Below, one piece after another: positions 51,303-62,191 of a stretch of DNA of 64,000 nucleotides. The stretch lies in the NCBI GenBank assembly GCA_018417955.1, contig JACTVC010000015.1, forward strand, positions 20,996 through 84,995, written 5' to 3'. A program made the position numbers and the translations under genes. The notes under the pieces are model-generated. The model was not told where the DNA came from and did not search any database. It saw nothing but the letters and a program-made list of their open reading frames with translations. This stretch comes from Laccaria trichodermophora. Lineage: Eukaryota; Basidiomycota; Agaricomycetes; Agaricales; Hydnangiaceae. The stretch's first letter is position 1; every line of letters starts with the position of its first letter.

Positions 51303-51640
51303 TAGTCACCCCGTCGCAGAATCCCTCCAGCTCATATTGCATTGTAGCAGTCCCTCAATACATTCTTCAGTTCTAGTTTCCATCCACTACCCAAGGAAGA
51401 AAATACCGCGGATGTTGAAAACGGGGTCAACAGAAGGCCTTTTTTTTTGTGATTCCCAAACTTGGCCTTGAAAGAAAACTTGAGAATTGCGCAGTTCCAG
51501 GTGCATGACTACTTTTACACAACGAAGGGTTTTATTCTCATGATATTTTTATGGGCTGAGATTGATATAAAAGCGGATAACAAAAGATACTCGATACTGT
51601 GATGAACGTACCACATGCCCCTCCATGCGTGGATCAAGTC
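51303..51640 (+). repeat. Dispersed 330-bp repeat, copy A
   Basis: Recurs in the same orientation at 54138-54460. Shared blocks include CACTACCCAAGGAAGAAAA, GATTCCCAAACTTGG, GGGTTTTTATTCTCATGA-like sequence and AAAGATACTCGATACTG. It begins right at the border of the 2-kb element, which may have inserted at its edge. Confidence 0.7.
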
Positions 51641-51934
51641 CAGCATGGCGTAGATCGTCAACGTGAGCGTTGAAAAACACCCAAAGTCAAGAGTTACCCC
51701 AAAATTTGAAACTTCTAAGTAACCGCCGAGTAGCAATGTGGCAACGCACGTACAGATGACCAGACCTTTGACTTTAGACCTCGGAGTTCTATGTATTTGT
51801 GATGCAATATGGGCATTTCAAATTTTTGTGTCTTACTCTGTATGTACATAAAAGGAGCGAAAAGGGACAATGGTTCGGAGAAAATGGAATAAAGTCCACG
51901 TCCAAGGAGTCCAACGACACTGTCACATCCGAAT
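51641..51934. other. Spacer, no gene seen
   Basis: The 3' flank of the carbonic anhydrase gene. Confidence 0.5.
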
Positions 51935-52831
51935 CTACTTTGGCAACTGACCCGCAGCCACCTCAATCAAATTCTCCTCCCCTGGCGCATTCTGCACATA
52001 TCTCGCATTGAACTTCAACACACTCTTAAACTCCAGAAACGTTTGCGGGCTAATCGGTAGGAAACTATCCGCAACAAGGAAAATGACACCGTCAGTGCAC
52101 GGAGGTGTCGTCAACGATCCGGTATATTTGAATAGGGGAACGGTGCTGAAGAAAGTCGTGATGTCGGAGAAGAAGAGCGGGCCTGTAGCGGTTGAGCTGC
52201 CTGGTTTTGTGATGGCGTAGAGAGGAGTAATGTGGTTAATTAGGAAGAATGTGTCGATTCCGACGAGGGACAGTTCGAAGAGGGCTGCGAGGACGAGAAT
52301 GGAACCGTCTGAAGGACGAAAATTTAGTGGAAGAACGGATGGTTTTGAGTTCAACGACTTACCAGATGCGATGTTCACGAAATGCACTTCCATGGGATAA
52401 AATTGCGCGTCGATAAGGTGTTCCGCGGGTGTATGGAAATGATATTGCTTTAGGCTATACGTCTTGCCTTCAAAGGTCGTAGTCCCATTAATCACAACCT
52501 CAACCGTCGAACCCAGGTTCTCAAATTCCGCCGACAGCACGTCGGGGATACTTAATTGCGGGCGGGTCGACGAGAGTGGGACGACGCCGTGCTCGATATT
52601 TATCGGGGACTGGACATTGGACGTTGAGCATTTTACGTTTGCGGGCTCAAGGCCTGCCCAGCCGAGAGGACCGGTGACTCCGGTGTAGCTGAAGTTGCTG
52701 ATGGGTACAGAGCCAGGTCCCGCCTGGAGATTACGGCGGTAGTTGTGCAGGCAGACGCCTTGGACAAATGAGGTGGAGATAAGGAGAGTCGACGCGATGG
52801 CGCCAAGGAACGTTGGGTTTTGGAAAAGCAT
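51935..52831 (-). CDS. Secreted alpha-type carbonic anhydrase
   Basis: Minus-strand exons 52363-52831 and 51935-52308 join in phase to 280 residues. A signal peptide (about residues 1-25) leads into the alpha carbonic anhydrase core. QSPINIE lies near residue 75. The zinc ligands are His131 and His133 in YHFHTPAEH and His150 in MEVHFVN. A conserved SLTTPPCTDGVIF follows near residue 230. All three metal ligands and the Thr-Thr-Pro-Pro-Cys segment are present, so it should hydrate CO2 outside the cell. N-glycosylation sites are visible (NGT, NFS). The start is the ATG opening the signal peptide; a longer in-frame extension upstream is 5' UTR because a TATA box lies within it. Confidence 0.9.
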   Translation of the reverse strand: MLFQNPTFLGAIASTLLISTSFVQGVCLHNYRRNLQAGPGSVPISNFSYTGVTGPLGWAGLEPANVKCSTSNVQSPINIEHGVVPLSSTRPQLSIPDVLSAEFENLGSTVEVVINGTTTFEGKTYSLKQYHFHTPAEHLIDAQFYPMEVHFVNIASGKSLNSKPSVLPLNFRPSDGSILVLAALFELSLVGIDTFFLINHITPLYAITKPGSSTATGPLFFSDITTFFSTVPLFKYTGSLTTPPCTDGVIFLVADSFLPISPQTFLEFKSVLKFNARYVQNAPGEENLIEVAAGQLPK

Positions 52832-52931
52832 CGTATCGATATCTGTGGTGTTCAAAGAAAGCCAAGGGGAAAGAGACGGCCAAGCGACGGAAAAAAGGGA
52901 TGCCTGACACGATGCAAATTGGTTGGAGGGG

Positions 52932-52940
52932 TTTATATAG
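52932..52940 (-). promoter_or_regulatory. TATA box of the carbonic anhydrase gene
   Basis: The minus strand reads CTATATAAAC about 100 bp upstream of the start codon. Confidence 0.5.
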
Positions 52941-53559
52941 AGATAATAAGAACCACCCCATGGTTGGTGAGTGGCAATGGCAAAATTCGCGCAATGAATG
53001 ATGCCCTCTGCAAGGAAAATGGTATCGACAATAGAAGCTTTGAGAAGGTTGAAGCGTATGCTTCCCAATTGAAACGAAAAAGTTGTGCCCATGCGTACGC
53101 GGCGTTCAGGATGCCTAGAATTTCCAGACAGGTCTACTCGCCAGAAGAAATGGGATTGAGTTCGTTTAAGCCACCCCCTGAGTCTTTTCGGCAGTGAATT
53201 GTGGCCTTGTCATGTCGCATAAAGCCAAGAAAAACAGCGTCGTGATTGTGGGAGGTGCAAGGTGGCAACAGGGACATTGCGGAATGAGTTCTATAGGCAG
53301 TGACCCAGTAACCTTGTAGTAACGCCTTTGAATTGTAAGATCGGACTTGAATTTTTAGCAGGTTCGAATCCATGACGTCGCGCTAAGAGTCTGCTGGAAT
53401 CCGACATTTCATCTCGAGAGTCCAAAATGTGTGGCGATGGTGGCGACGACTCCGGGCGTAGTCAACGACGTTGTTGTTTACTTTGTCATATGAAAGCAAA
53501 CTCGTAACAGCAATAAACAACAAAGACCTTTCTCATTGCGTTCACTCCGCTGTTCAATG
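52941..53559. other. Upstream region of the carbonic anhydrase gene
   Basis: No gene seen. Confidence 0.45.
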
Positions 53560-54010
53560 CTTGCGTGGAGGGCCGCCACGCGTCCTTCTGCGCCAGGCCA
53601 GCTGGTTTAGCTTCGAAAATTTTGTTCAGGAAGCATGCCTCGTCCACATCCAACGAGCCGACGGCGATTTTGGCGCTGTGGATCTCCTGGAGCCGTCCGC
53701 TGCTTCATTCGAGAGCTCTGCTCTTCATTCACGGACGTTCCCCCAGACGTGATTGACAACTTCTTCCAGGACGTGACGCGTCTCGTTCAGTCTCAAGGGG
53801 AGCCTGCTGTCAAGGCGCATACAGTGCTGAGGGTGTGTCGGAGAAGGTGCATGAGATTTTAGTGAAGACAAGGGTGCAGAGGCTTGGGATACTGCGGTTG
53901 ATGTGATTCGGATTTTGGATGGGGCTATTATTGATTTGGCGGATTTGGTGGAGGAGGCGGTTGGAGAGGATAAACGGTATGTTTGGTGTCATTGGTGTCG
54001 ATGAAGGGCC
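53560..54010 (+). pseudogene. Decayed gene fragment, unknown family
   Basis: Protein-like stretches occur in changing frames: VIDNFFQDVTRLVQSQGEP followed by AVKAHTVL, then GVSEKVHEILVKT, then AWDTAVDVIRILDGAIIDLA continuing DLVEEAVGEDKR. Together they resemble one helical protein broken by two frameshifts. No family is recognised. Confidence 0.4.
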
Positions 54011-54137
54011 GACGGTGCTGATTTGGAGGATAGCTCTTTGCAACCTGTACAAAATTATATCTATCATAGATCTTGCATAGATCATAATCATTATTCTTTC
54101 ACATCGGACTCGAATCTTGGACGTCCCATGTCATGTA

Positions 54138-54460
54138 ATCACCCCGTCGCCGCCATCGCCTTCCTCGATACATTCTTCATTTTCCACTACCCAAGGAAGA
54201 AAAATACCGCGGATATGGAAAACCGAAAACGGGGTCAACTGGAGGCCTTTTTTTTTTTCGTGATTCCCAAACTTGGCTCCCAAATAAAAACGGAAGAAAC
54301 GCTTGAGAATTGCGCATTTCCGCAGGGCATGACTATTTTTACACAACCGAGGGTTTTTATTCTCATGACATTTTTCTGTTTACCCTGGGCTGAGATTAAT
54401 ATGGAAGCGGATACCCAAAGATACTCGATACTGTGATGAACACCTCTCCATGCATTATTG
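54138..54460 (+). repeat. Dispersed 330-bp repeat, copy B
   Basis: Same orientation as 51303-51640, roughly 85% alike by eye, with indels. It ends about 155 bp before the glucanosyltransferase start codon. Confidence 0.7.
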
Positions 54461-54615
54461 CATCCTGCTAGAGAACATCTACGTATGATGGTGTCTTGAA
54501 TGATGACATTTTCCAATGTGGCGGTGCTGAATAGACGCTTTCGGCCAACTGCGTCGGACACGTTTTGTTCTCACTCCAGAACTTGCTTGCATCAAACCAC
54601 ATTCTTTCCCCCAGC

Positions 54616-56548
54616 ATGAAGTCGTTCGGGGCTCCTGCCCTCGTCTCCCTCGTCCTCTCCGCCCTCCTGGCATGCAACGTTCACGCCATATCACAAGTCT
54701 CTCGCACAGGTCGATATCTCTATACGGCGGACGGATCTAGGTTTTATATCAAGGGTGTAGCCTACCAACAACAAGGTCACTTTTTCTTCATCACCCTCTC
54801 GCTTCGTGCTCACTTGCCATAGGCATTGTCACTGATACCTCTGCTGCTAACCCGTTTGGCGAGCCTTCGACTTACATTGACCCTCTCGCGGATGCATCCG
54901 GATGCGCTCGTGATCTTCCATACCTACAACAACTGGGCGTGAACACCGTTCGTGTGTACAGCGTCGATTCGACCAAGAACCACGATTCGTGCATGAGCGC
55001 CTTCAGTGGTGCGGGCATCTATACCATGTACGTTCGTGCCGTCCGTCATACCCTCCCCTAACCTGACAAAGCACGCTAGCATCGACCTCACCCTTCCCTT
55101 GAACGGCTCGATCGACCGCAGTTCGCCTGCGTGGTCTACTAACCTTTTGGATCAATACCTCGCTACCATCGACGCCTTCAGCAAGTACGACAACGTCCTG
55201 GCATACAACGTCGGAAACGAGGTCGTCAACGGCTCATCCAACACCAACGTCGCTCCTTTCGTAAAAGCAGCTGCTCGAGACATCAAAGCATACCTGTAAA
55301 TTTTTTTTTTTCTCCCTTCGCGTCCCTCTCACCTTCCTCCCCTCAGCACCGCCAAAAAGTCCAGCGCTCTCATCGGCTACGCAGCCATCGACGGCGCGGA
55401 CAACTTCCGAGACCCACTGGCCAACTACTTCAGCTGCGATCCCTCAAACACAAACTCTGGGTCAACCGCGATCGACCTCTTCGGCCTCAACAACTAGTAC
55501 GTCTTCCTCTCTTCCCCATCCTCCGCTCTCCATTGACACACGTCACAGCGAGTGGTGCGGCAATTCCACCTTTGCAGACTCCTACACCAACACCGAAAAC
55601 AACTTTGCTGGGTACAACGTCGCAGCCTACTTTTCCGAGTATGGCTGTGTCCCTCCGTCCGGTGCCCGCCCATGGACAGAAGTGGGCGCCCTCTTGTCGT
55701 CCGACATGTCTCCCGTCTGGTCCGGGGGCATCGCCTTCTCCTATTTCCCAGCAGCCAGCGCAGCAGGTCAATTCGGCATGGTCACATTGTCATCTGACAA
55801 CAAGACCGTTACGACCTCCACGGACTTTACCAACCTCGGCACTCAATACGGCGCTGCTACGCCTCCCAACTCCCCTGCTAAAGCTTCGGTTGCGGCCGCC
55901 GCCTTCCCCTCGTGCCCAACGCAAAACAGCACCTTCTTGGGATCGACGACGTTACCTGCCACCCCCAACTTGTCGGCTTGCCAGTGTTTGAAGAACGCTT
56001 TGAGCTGCCAGTTCACACCCGTTGTTAGCGATTACACGGTTGTCGCTGGGCAGTTGATCAATACCGCGTGTGGGCTGCTTGGTCAGTCGGGTGGAACGTG
56101 TACCGATATTGCCGCGGATGGTGCTGCGGGCACGTATGGTCTTGTCTCGGGGTGTGATCCGAGTGAGTGTCATCGCTTTATTTCCTCTTCTTTCTTTTAA
56201 ATCACACCCTCTTTCGCAGCCGTCAAACTCTCCTACGTCATGTCGAAATACTACGAGTCCCAAAACCGTAATGCACAAGCGTGCAGTTTCGCAGGCAACG
56301 GAACCGTCAACTCCCATGCGTCTACCTCTGCCTCCGCCGCGAGCGTCGCGTCTTCGTGTATAGCCAGCCCCAGCGCGACGTTTGCGCCGACTGCGGCTGC
56401 TACTTCATCTGGAAGTAGCTCGACTGCGACCACGTCGAGTGGGGGTGGGAAGAAGAACGGTGCGAGCTCGTTGGTTGGGGGTGGGTTTGTAGGGATGGTG
56501 GCGATGGGTGTTGTGGTCGTGGTTAGTGGGATTTGGACGGTGGTGTAA
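54616..56548 (+). CDS. GPI-anchored beta-1,3-glucanosyltransferase (GH72 with X8/CBM43)
   Basis: Six exons (54616-54775, 54823-55027, 55080-55295, 55347-55496, 55549-56162, 56220-56548) join in phase to 557 residues. A signal peptide (about 1-24) is followed by the GH72 domain with KGVAYQQQG. LPYLQQLGVNTVRVYSVD follows. The two catalytic Glu are at about 169 (YNVGNEV) and 274 (YFSEYGC). A Cys-rich X8/CBM43 module (CQCLKNALSCQF to CGLLGQSGGTC, CSFAGNG) occupies about residues 420-500. A Ser/Thr/Ala-rich stretch and a hydrophobic C-terminus (GMVAMGVVVVVSGIW) signal a GPI anchor. The enzyme elongates and remodels beta-1,3-glucan in the cell wall (Gas/Gel family). The gene is intact and is the last recognisable core gene before the telomere. 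Confidence 0.93.
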
Positions 56549-56933
56549 TGGTGGATGCTGTTCTCAAGAAGAGACTTTGAGATGTTTTCGGACTGATAAC
56601 TACCTGTACATGACATTCCCTACTGATTGGATAGATCCTCGAACCTTGATTATCTGACGGACATTTGTTTTTTTCGCTTATATACTGTATATCTCAATGC
56701 TAAATGATACCTACTTGTTGTCAATCACATCTCAGGCTTTTCGATTTCAAGAATGGAAGGTAGATATTCTATAGGGTTTTAGAGTAAGGATAACAAGGTT
56801 GGTGTTACAAATGTTACACGAAATGGGCAAAAAGGCTCGCAGGTCGAACAGTATCAATGAAACAGTAATGGGTAACGTGGTTGAATGTTATGTACTTTAA
56901 TAGGTTGATGGGTGAAGTCTGTAGCGACAAACC
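56549..56933. other. Junction between core genes and subtelomere
   Basis: The 3' flank of the GH72 gene. No gene. The palindrome cluster begins immediately after it. Confidence 0.5.
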
Positions 56934-57122
56934 CTCGCAGGTCGAGTGCACTCGACCTGCGAGAGATGAATGACACACGCTGGAACATATTTAGAGATGA
57001 TAATACACAATAATGCTCGCAGGTCGGGTGTGTTCGATCTGCGAGTTAGGTTATGACAATTGTGTGCGACGCTACTAGATTTTATCATGATGCTCGCAGG
57101 TCGGGCACACTCGACCTGCGAA
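56934..57122. repeat. Palindrome cluster 1 (three copies)
   Basis: Copies at 56934-56963, 57016-57045 and 57093-57122, spaced 77-82 bp. The first is a perfect 30-bp palindrome, left arm CTCGCAGGTCGAGTG. The second and third keep the outer arms, with changes mainly near the centre. They lie 200-390 bp upstream of the start codon of the ParB-like gene, so they could be promoter elements or 5' UTR hairpins. Confidence 0.9.
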
Positions 57123-57324
57123 GGTTTTTTGTACGTATAGCGAAGGTGTCTACTGGAGCAACATGTGAAGTGAGGATGTAAATGTGCGATTAAGCGCCGT
57201 TTGTACTAGTTGATCTACAAGATGTAAAATAAACAACGTGTGTAAACAAAGTACGCTTGTTTTGATCAAACAATTAGAAGTTCGATCGGCGTCTCTACAA
57301 CCCACGACTTACCGTCACAACAAC

Positions 57325-60300
57325 ATGGCGAGCTCATCTAAACGTACGTTGGACAAGGCACCGGCGACGAAACCGAAACCGAAACCGAAACCGAAGGCGA
57401 AGGTGAAGGCGAAGGTGCAGAAAGAAGGAGGAGACAGCATGGGTTCAGGTGCGTGGCATGCGAGTCGCGTTTTTGTGTTGGAGCTAATAACGGGTGCGTA
57501 TGATAGCAGGGATGGGTGGAGTAGAGTCGAAGGCGTCCGCTAAGGCGAAAGAGGCGGTTGCAGGGTCGGGGGAAGATGAAGAGGAAGAGGTTGAGGAAGT
57601 CACGGTTCAAGCAACGAAAAAGGGAACGAAAGGAAAGGAACGGGCGAAGACGAAGACGAAGAAGAGCAAGGAGATGGTGGACAGTGGATCGGATGCGTCG
57701 GATGAAGGAGAGGGAGGGGCAGATGAAGGGCAAAAGGAAGTGGAAGGAGAGGGAGGGAGCGCGAAGGCGGAACCGTTGGATACACTGTGCAACGACGCGA
57801 TCCTGGGGTACTGCCGGATCAACTTGTTCAACCCGCCGGCGCCGATCGTTTTCGGGCAATACAACAAGCGACCGTTGGTTGAAGCGAAAGCGCAGACGTT
57901 CGCTACGAATGTCGGTGGAACGAATGTGCGGCCGTTCGCGCGGGGCAACATGTTACCGCTGGTGATATCGAAGGACGACGTGGAGAGCGAATGTATACAA
58001 TTGAAACCGAATGTGGAGAAGGCGCCGTTTTTGAAGTTGAAGGTGAACGTGGCGAAAAGTCCTGGATATGGGTTGAAGTTAGCGGGTGGACGACATCGAT
58101 ACCGTGCGATGCAGATCTTGAAGGAGAAGTCGCAGGAGATGGTGAAGACGTTGAAGGACAAGATGGCGGACGTTGAGAGCGGAATCAAGAAGCTGGATGA
58201 GAAGGGAAAGAGATATGCGAAGGCGGTGGAGAGGATAGACGAGTTGAAGAGGAGCATCAAGGTTGAGGAGGAAGTGGAAGAGACGCTATCGGTGTGGGGA
58301 GTGATTCTATATGACGAAGGTAAGAGTGCACAATTGCTAATGTGTGGGTTCCGCTGCTAATGAAGAAAACAATGTAGAGGCGATGTTAGCGAACAATGCG
58401 GCTGGAGCGCTTCATCTTTCGGTAAATGAAGCTGTCCTCCACTACGACGAAGGGCCTGCTGAGCGAATGGAGCGGTGGCTGGTGCAATACAACATGAAGG
58501 CGAAGGAACTCACGAACAAAGCACTGGTGACGTGGGTGGGGGGAATCTCGAAACAAAAGAATTCGAAGCTTGGTCAAGTTTTGAATTGCATGGAGACGCG
58601 GACGTACCTCAACACACTCGAAGAGTTTTCGCCGCATTTTATGATCGACGCGTTTTACGGGCAGAAGTTTTGTTTTGAATTTATGCACAATATCAACGGT
58701 GGGGTAAGTGAAATGACATTAATAAAACGGTAGACTTTACTGAATTGAAAAACATAGTTCTTGGGATTGACGGTGAAGCACTGTGCGGCGGTGCTGAAAG
58801 CGTTGTTCACCGATGCAAACATGCCGATGGCGACGAAGGCGATGATGGATGAGTACTTGGGTCAGCGAACGGAAGGGGTTGACAGCGCGTGGACGAATCG
58901 AGTGATCCGAACGTGGAACGGAATCTTCGAGCAAGGGAAAGTGCGACAGGGAGGTGAAGCAATGGAGATGATCTTGAATGAGATGGAAGCGCTGGATTTA
59001 TTGTTCACGACGAACTTCAAGGAGGGGAAGTTTTTTATGACGAGCGCTGAAGGGTGGACTGGAATGTGGGCGCAATATGTGAAGGGACTGGAGCGATATG
59101 GGACTTCGGTGGCGCGACGAGGGAATTTATCGGCGGCACAGGCGAAGGTTTTCGAAGAGGTGCATTCGAAGATACGGTTCCTGGTGACGGAGACGCATGA
59201 ACCGACATTGATGCCACCAATGCCGCTGATGACGAGGAGTGTGGTTCCAATGATGATCAAATCCATTGAAGAAGTTGCCGGTAGCTTGAAAGAGGTGAGC
59301 ACAGCTATTTAATGAAGTCTTTTTTTGTGAATGGTGCTCGCAGGTCGGGTGCACTCGACCTGCGATGTTTTTTTACGGATGGATATATATATTATCATAA
59401 AAACGTTCGCAGGTCGGGTGTACTCGACCTGCGATGTTTTTTTACGGATGGATATATATATTGTCATAAAAACGGTCGCAGGTCGGGTGTGCTCGACCTG
59501 CGACGTTGTTTATGAAATACGTCGGATGTATGCACCGATTGGCATGAGAAACGCTCGCAGGTCGGGTGTACTCGACCTGCGACGTTGGTTATGAAATCTG
59601 AGGGATGCGTAGGTTGTGGTGAGAAAGGCTCGCAGATCGAGTACACTCGACCTGCGAGAACATATGTGTCCGCGGAGAAAACGCAATTGAACCTCGCAGG
59701 TCGAGCGCACCCGACTTGCGAGCACTTCTCATCGCAACGTCTGTATGCTATGGGAGGAAGTAGATGTGATTCATACGGAGATATAAATTTGCTCGCAGGT
59801 CGGGTGTACTCGACTTGCGAGTGTTTCTTGATATGATGGACGCTTTTTATTTTGTCATGTCTAACTATCTTTTCAGATATGGAGCTGGTTTGATTGGTCG
59901 GCGCCATACGTTGTCACAAGAACCGTCAATACGTTCGCAAAGGATATCAGTGCCTGGACATTCCGATCCATCGAGGCCAACGGAAACGGGACATGGGATG
60001 ATGCAGATTTGGCTTTGCGCATCGTAAGTTAATCAACCATTTTATTTCCAATGACTTGCCACAGCCCTTGCAGATTACAAGCTATCTGTGGAGGAATGTC
60101 GACGCCCTCATCTCCATGCAGACATGGCTCGACGGAGTGGACACCGACCGACCCTCGTACTCCGACGTCGTACACCAGAAAGTCGACGACGCATTGAAGC
60201 AATGCTACCAAGCATCCCCCGAAGTTATTGCGAACATGAAACAATCCAAGAAAAACGGGTCGGAGGTTGTAACCACCGGTCTGTGGCCACTCGACGTCGT

Positions 60301-61795
60301 GTCAAAAAACGACTGGCGAGAATCATCACACGCTGGCAAGATATATGCGGAGTGGGTCGCAATGGCGAAGATGGAGATTAAGATTATACAAGACTATCGC
60401 GTAACGATGTTGCAGGAATGCCCCGCGGCGGTCTCAATCCGTCTAGGTCTCGCGGAGGCGCTGGGGGAGGCGTGCAAAGTCACCGCATGGGAGGTTCTAG
60501 ACGAGAAGACGGGGAAAATGAAGAAGCAACATATCGCGCGGTTCGTGTATGTGGACAAGATACCAGCGAATCAAACAGTACTTTCGGAGCAGAGTGAAAT
60601 CGACGTGGTGAAGTTAAAGGAGAATCGGGCGCGCGTTGCAAGGTCGCAAGCCTTGGCAAAAGAAGGCGCCGCACTGCTGAAAAAGGTCCAGCAGTTCAAA
60701 GGATCGTTGGCGGTGCCAGGCAGCAAAAAGCTCGACAACGATGTGGCCAAAGCGATCAAAGACATGCGACTTGTACGTTCTCATTTTCTCATATAAAATA
60801 AAAGATTTTAACTGCTACTAGGCAATGAGGGAGAATATTGCTCGTCTCAGCCGATGGAGGAGGCCATGGACGAAGATCCAAACGCCGACCTCAATCCATG
60901 GTACAGCCACTTTCAACCAGACAAGGACGAGTGGCCGCAGATACCATTGATGCGCCGGAGCGTTTGGGAGAAAGATTATGAGACCGAGGAAAGCGGCAGC
61001 GAATCTCATCATTCGTCGAAGAAAGGTGAAGCGGAAGGGAAGCAATCAACGGCAAAGGCAGATCGACAAACGGCGACCACAGCCCCTGTTTCCACCGCGG
61101 AGCAAACGATCCCCATCGCCGCGGAGAAGGCCAACGTCTCCTCGCAGGATCAGACGTTGCAAATTGCCCCATCCGTTGAACCCATGGACGTCGACGCGGC
61201 GCCAACACCGTCAACACCACGTCCATCCATCGTCACATACTCACGACGTTCAAGCCGTCTTCGTGAGCTCGCGCCCCCTCCCGCAGTCGAAGAATCGTCG
61301 GGCTTAGAGTCCGTTCAGGAAGAGGAAGATATGGCAGACGTTGACGATGACAAAACCCCTCGCAGGTCGAGTGTACTCGACCTGCGAAGGTCTTTGGCCA
61401 AGGATTCATCTGACGAGGATCGTCAGTCTTTTCTTTCTCTCATTCTTATTGCGTCCTAACAGTTGAGTTAGGTCGGTCTCTTTCGCAGCATGGAGAAGGT
61501 AAGGTAACCGACTTATTCATGGCATTCAATGTTTAAAGTATTTCGACGAATAGGGCCTTCTAACGCTAACGCTAAGCGTGATCGCGCAGCGACGCTTGGT
61601 TCCCCAGGTGCGTGTTGACAAAAAAACCTTCTCTTTGTTGACTTACCTCCGTACTTACTTATTCGATCAGACACTCCGGTGAAGAAGAAGATGCGGAGGA
61701 TCAAGGCGAAAGCATCCAGCTCATTCGACGACGAGGATGAAGACATGGAAGACGGACAGCTCGCTATTCCCCCTGCAAGTTCTCCGTCAGAGTAA
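57325..61795 (+). CDS. Large subtelomeric protein with ParB/sulfiredoxin-like N-terminal region
   Basis: Ten exons (57325-57448, 57510-58319, 58378-58703, 58758-59294, 59877-60023, 60065-60772, 60830-61421, 61472-61498, 61554-61607, 61671-61795) join in phase to 1149 residues. The first 130 residues are Lys/Pro then Glu/Lys-rich. Residues about 135-250 show ILGYCRINLFNPPAPIVFG, then YNKRPL, VRPFARGNMLPLVIS and YGLKLAGGRHRYRAMQ. These resemble ParB box I, the GLxxPIxV strand and box II (GERRWRA) in order. A Lys/Glu coiled coil follows (about 255-300), leading to LSVWGVILYDEEAM. The middle 500 residues are helical and unrecognised (WSWFDWSAPYVV, QITSYLWRNVDALISMQTW). The C-terminus is acidic and Ser/Pro-rich, with a basic patch KKKMRRIKAK that could be a nuclear signal. 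One 582-nt intron (59295-59876) holds seven palindromes; one palindrome is in exon 7. The ParB likeness is my reading of motifs; no nuclease or CTPase activity is claimed. Confidence 0.7.
59337..59821. repeat. Palindrome cluster 2 inside an intron (seven copies)
   Basis: Copies start at 59337, 59405, 59475, 59554, 59629, 59693 and 59792, each 30 bp, all within the intron 59295-59876 of the ParB-like gene. The shared core is TCGCAGGTCGRGTG on the left and YACTCGACCTGCGA on the right. Spacing is 64-99 bp. The first three sit in tandem units of about 70 bp that also share TTTTTTTACGGATGGATATA. Confidence 0.92.
61359..61388. repeat. Palindrome inside a coding exon
   Basis: One copy lies in exon 7 of the ParB-like gene and is translated in frame as RRSSVLDLRR, near residue 1060, in a low-complexity acidic region. 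It keeps the frame open and needs no splicing. Confidence 0.88.
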
Positions 61796-62191
61796 CTTGT
61801 CGCGTCAAACGGTCGGGCGGTTTCCTCTTCGCTTCTTTCGTCGGACAACATTTTTTCTGTCATATATAACATAGCAACAGCACCATCACACTTTTTACGC
61901 ACTCAGATGACCTTTCAACAAGGTCATTGACTTGAGTGCTACATCAGGTGTCCCTCAACGGGCACCTGCAAATTCGCATTGTACAATAGTTATTGATAAA
62001 CTATTGTACAAAAATATATTCAATGTTCTCTTTCGGTTCGGTACGAGCCGGATCTAAGTTTTTGGGTTGACCGGTGTACATCATAATATATCCAACGGCT
62101 ATTAAACCAACCCCAAAATATTTTCCTCAGCAACGCCCACAACACTTCAACCCAAGTGCTGAATTCCAACTCAAATATCTCATAGCACGCA
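61796..62191. other. Intergenic region between the two subtelomeric genes
   Basis: 396 bp, probably terminator of the first gene and promoter of the second. It holds a different perfect inverted repeat at 61979-62011. No palindrome of the main family. Confidence 0.55.
61979..62011. repeat. Perfect 13-bp inverted repeat with 7-nt loop
   Basis: TTGTACAATAGTT and its complement AACTATTGTACAA are separated by ATTGATA. It lies midway between the two subtelomeric genes, about 180 bp before the second start codon. Possible operator, terminator hairpin or mini-element. Confidence 0.7.

Noticed and set aside
53355..53395. GGTTCGAATCC resembling a tRNA T-loop
   Set aside because: The flanking stem bases do not pair, and no acceptor, D-arm or anticodon arm can be folded around it.
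57338..58260. Long minus-strand frames (173 and 217 aa) opposite the ParB-like gene
   Set aside because: They mirror the Lys/Glu-rich plus-strand exons and are low-complexity. The plus strand has ten exons in phase.
59337..59821. Regularly spaced repeats resembling a CRISPR array
   Set aside because: The repeats are full palindromes with spacers of unequal length that themselves repeat. The context is a spliced eukaryotic gene with no cas-like genes. They are intron-resident hairpins, not CRISPR.
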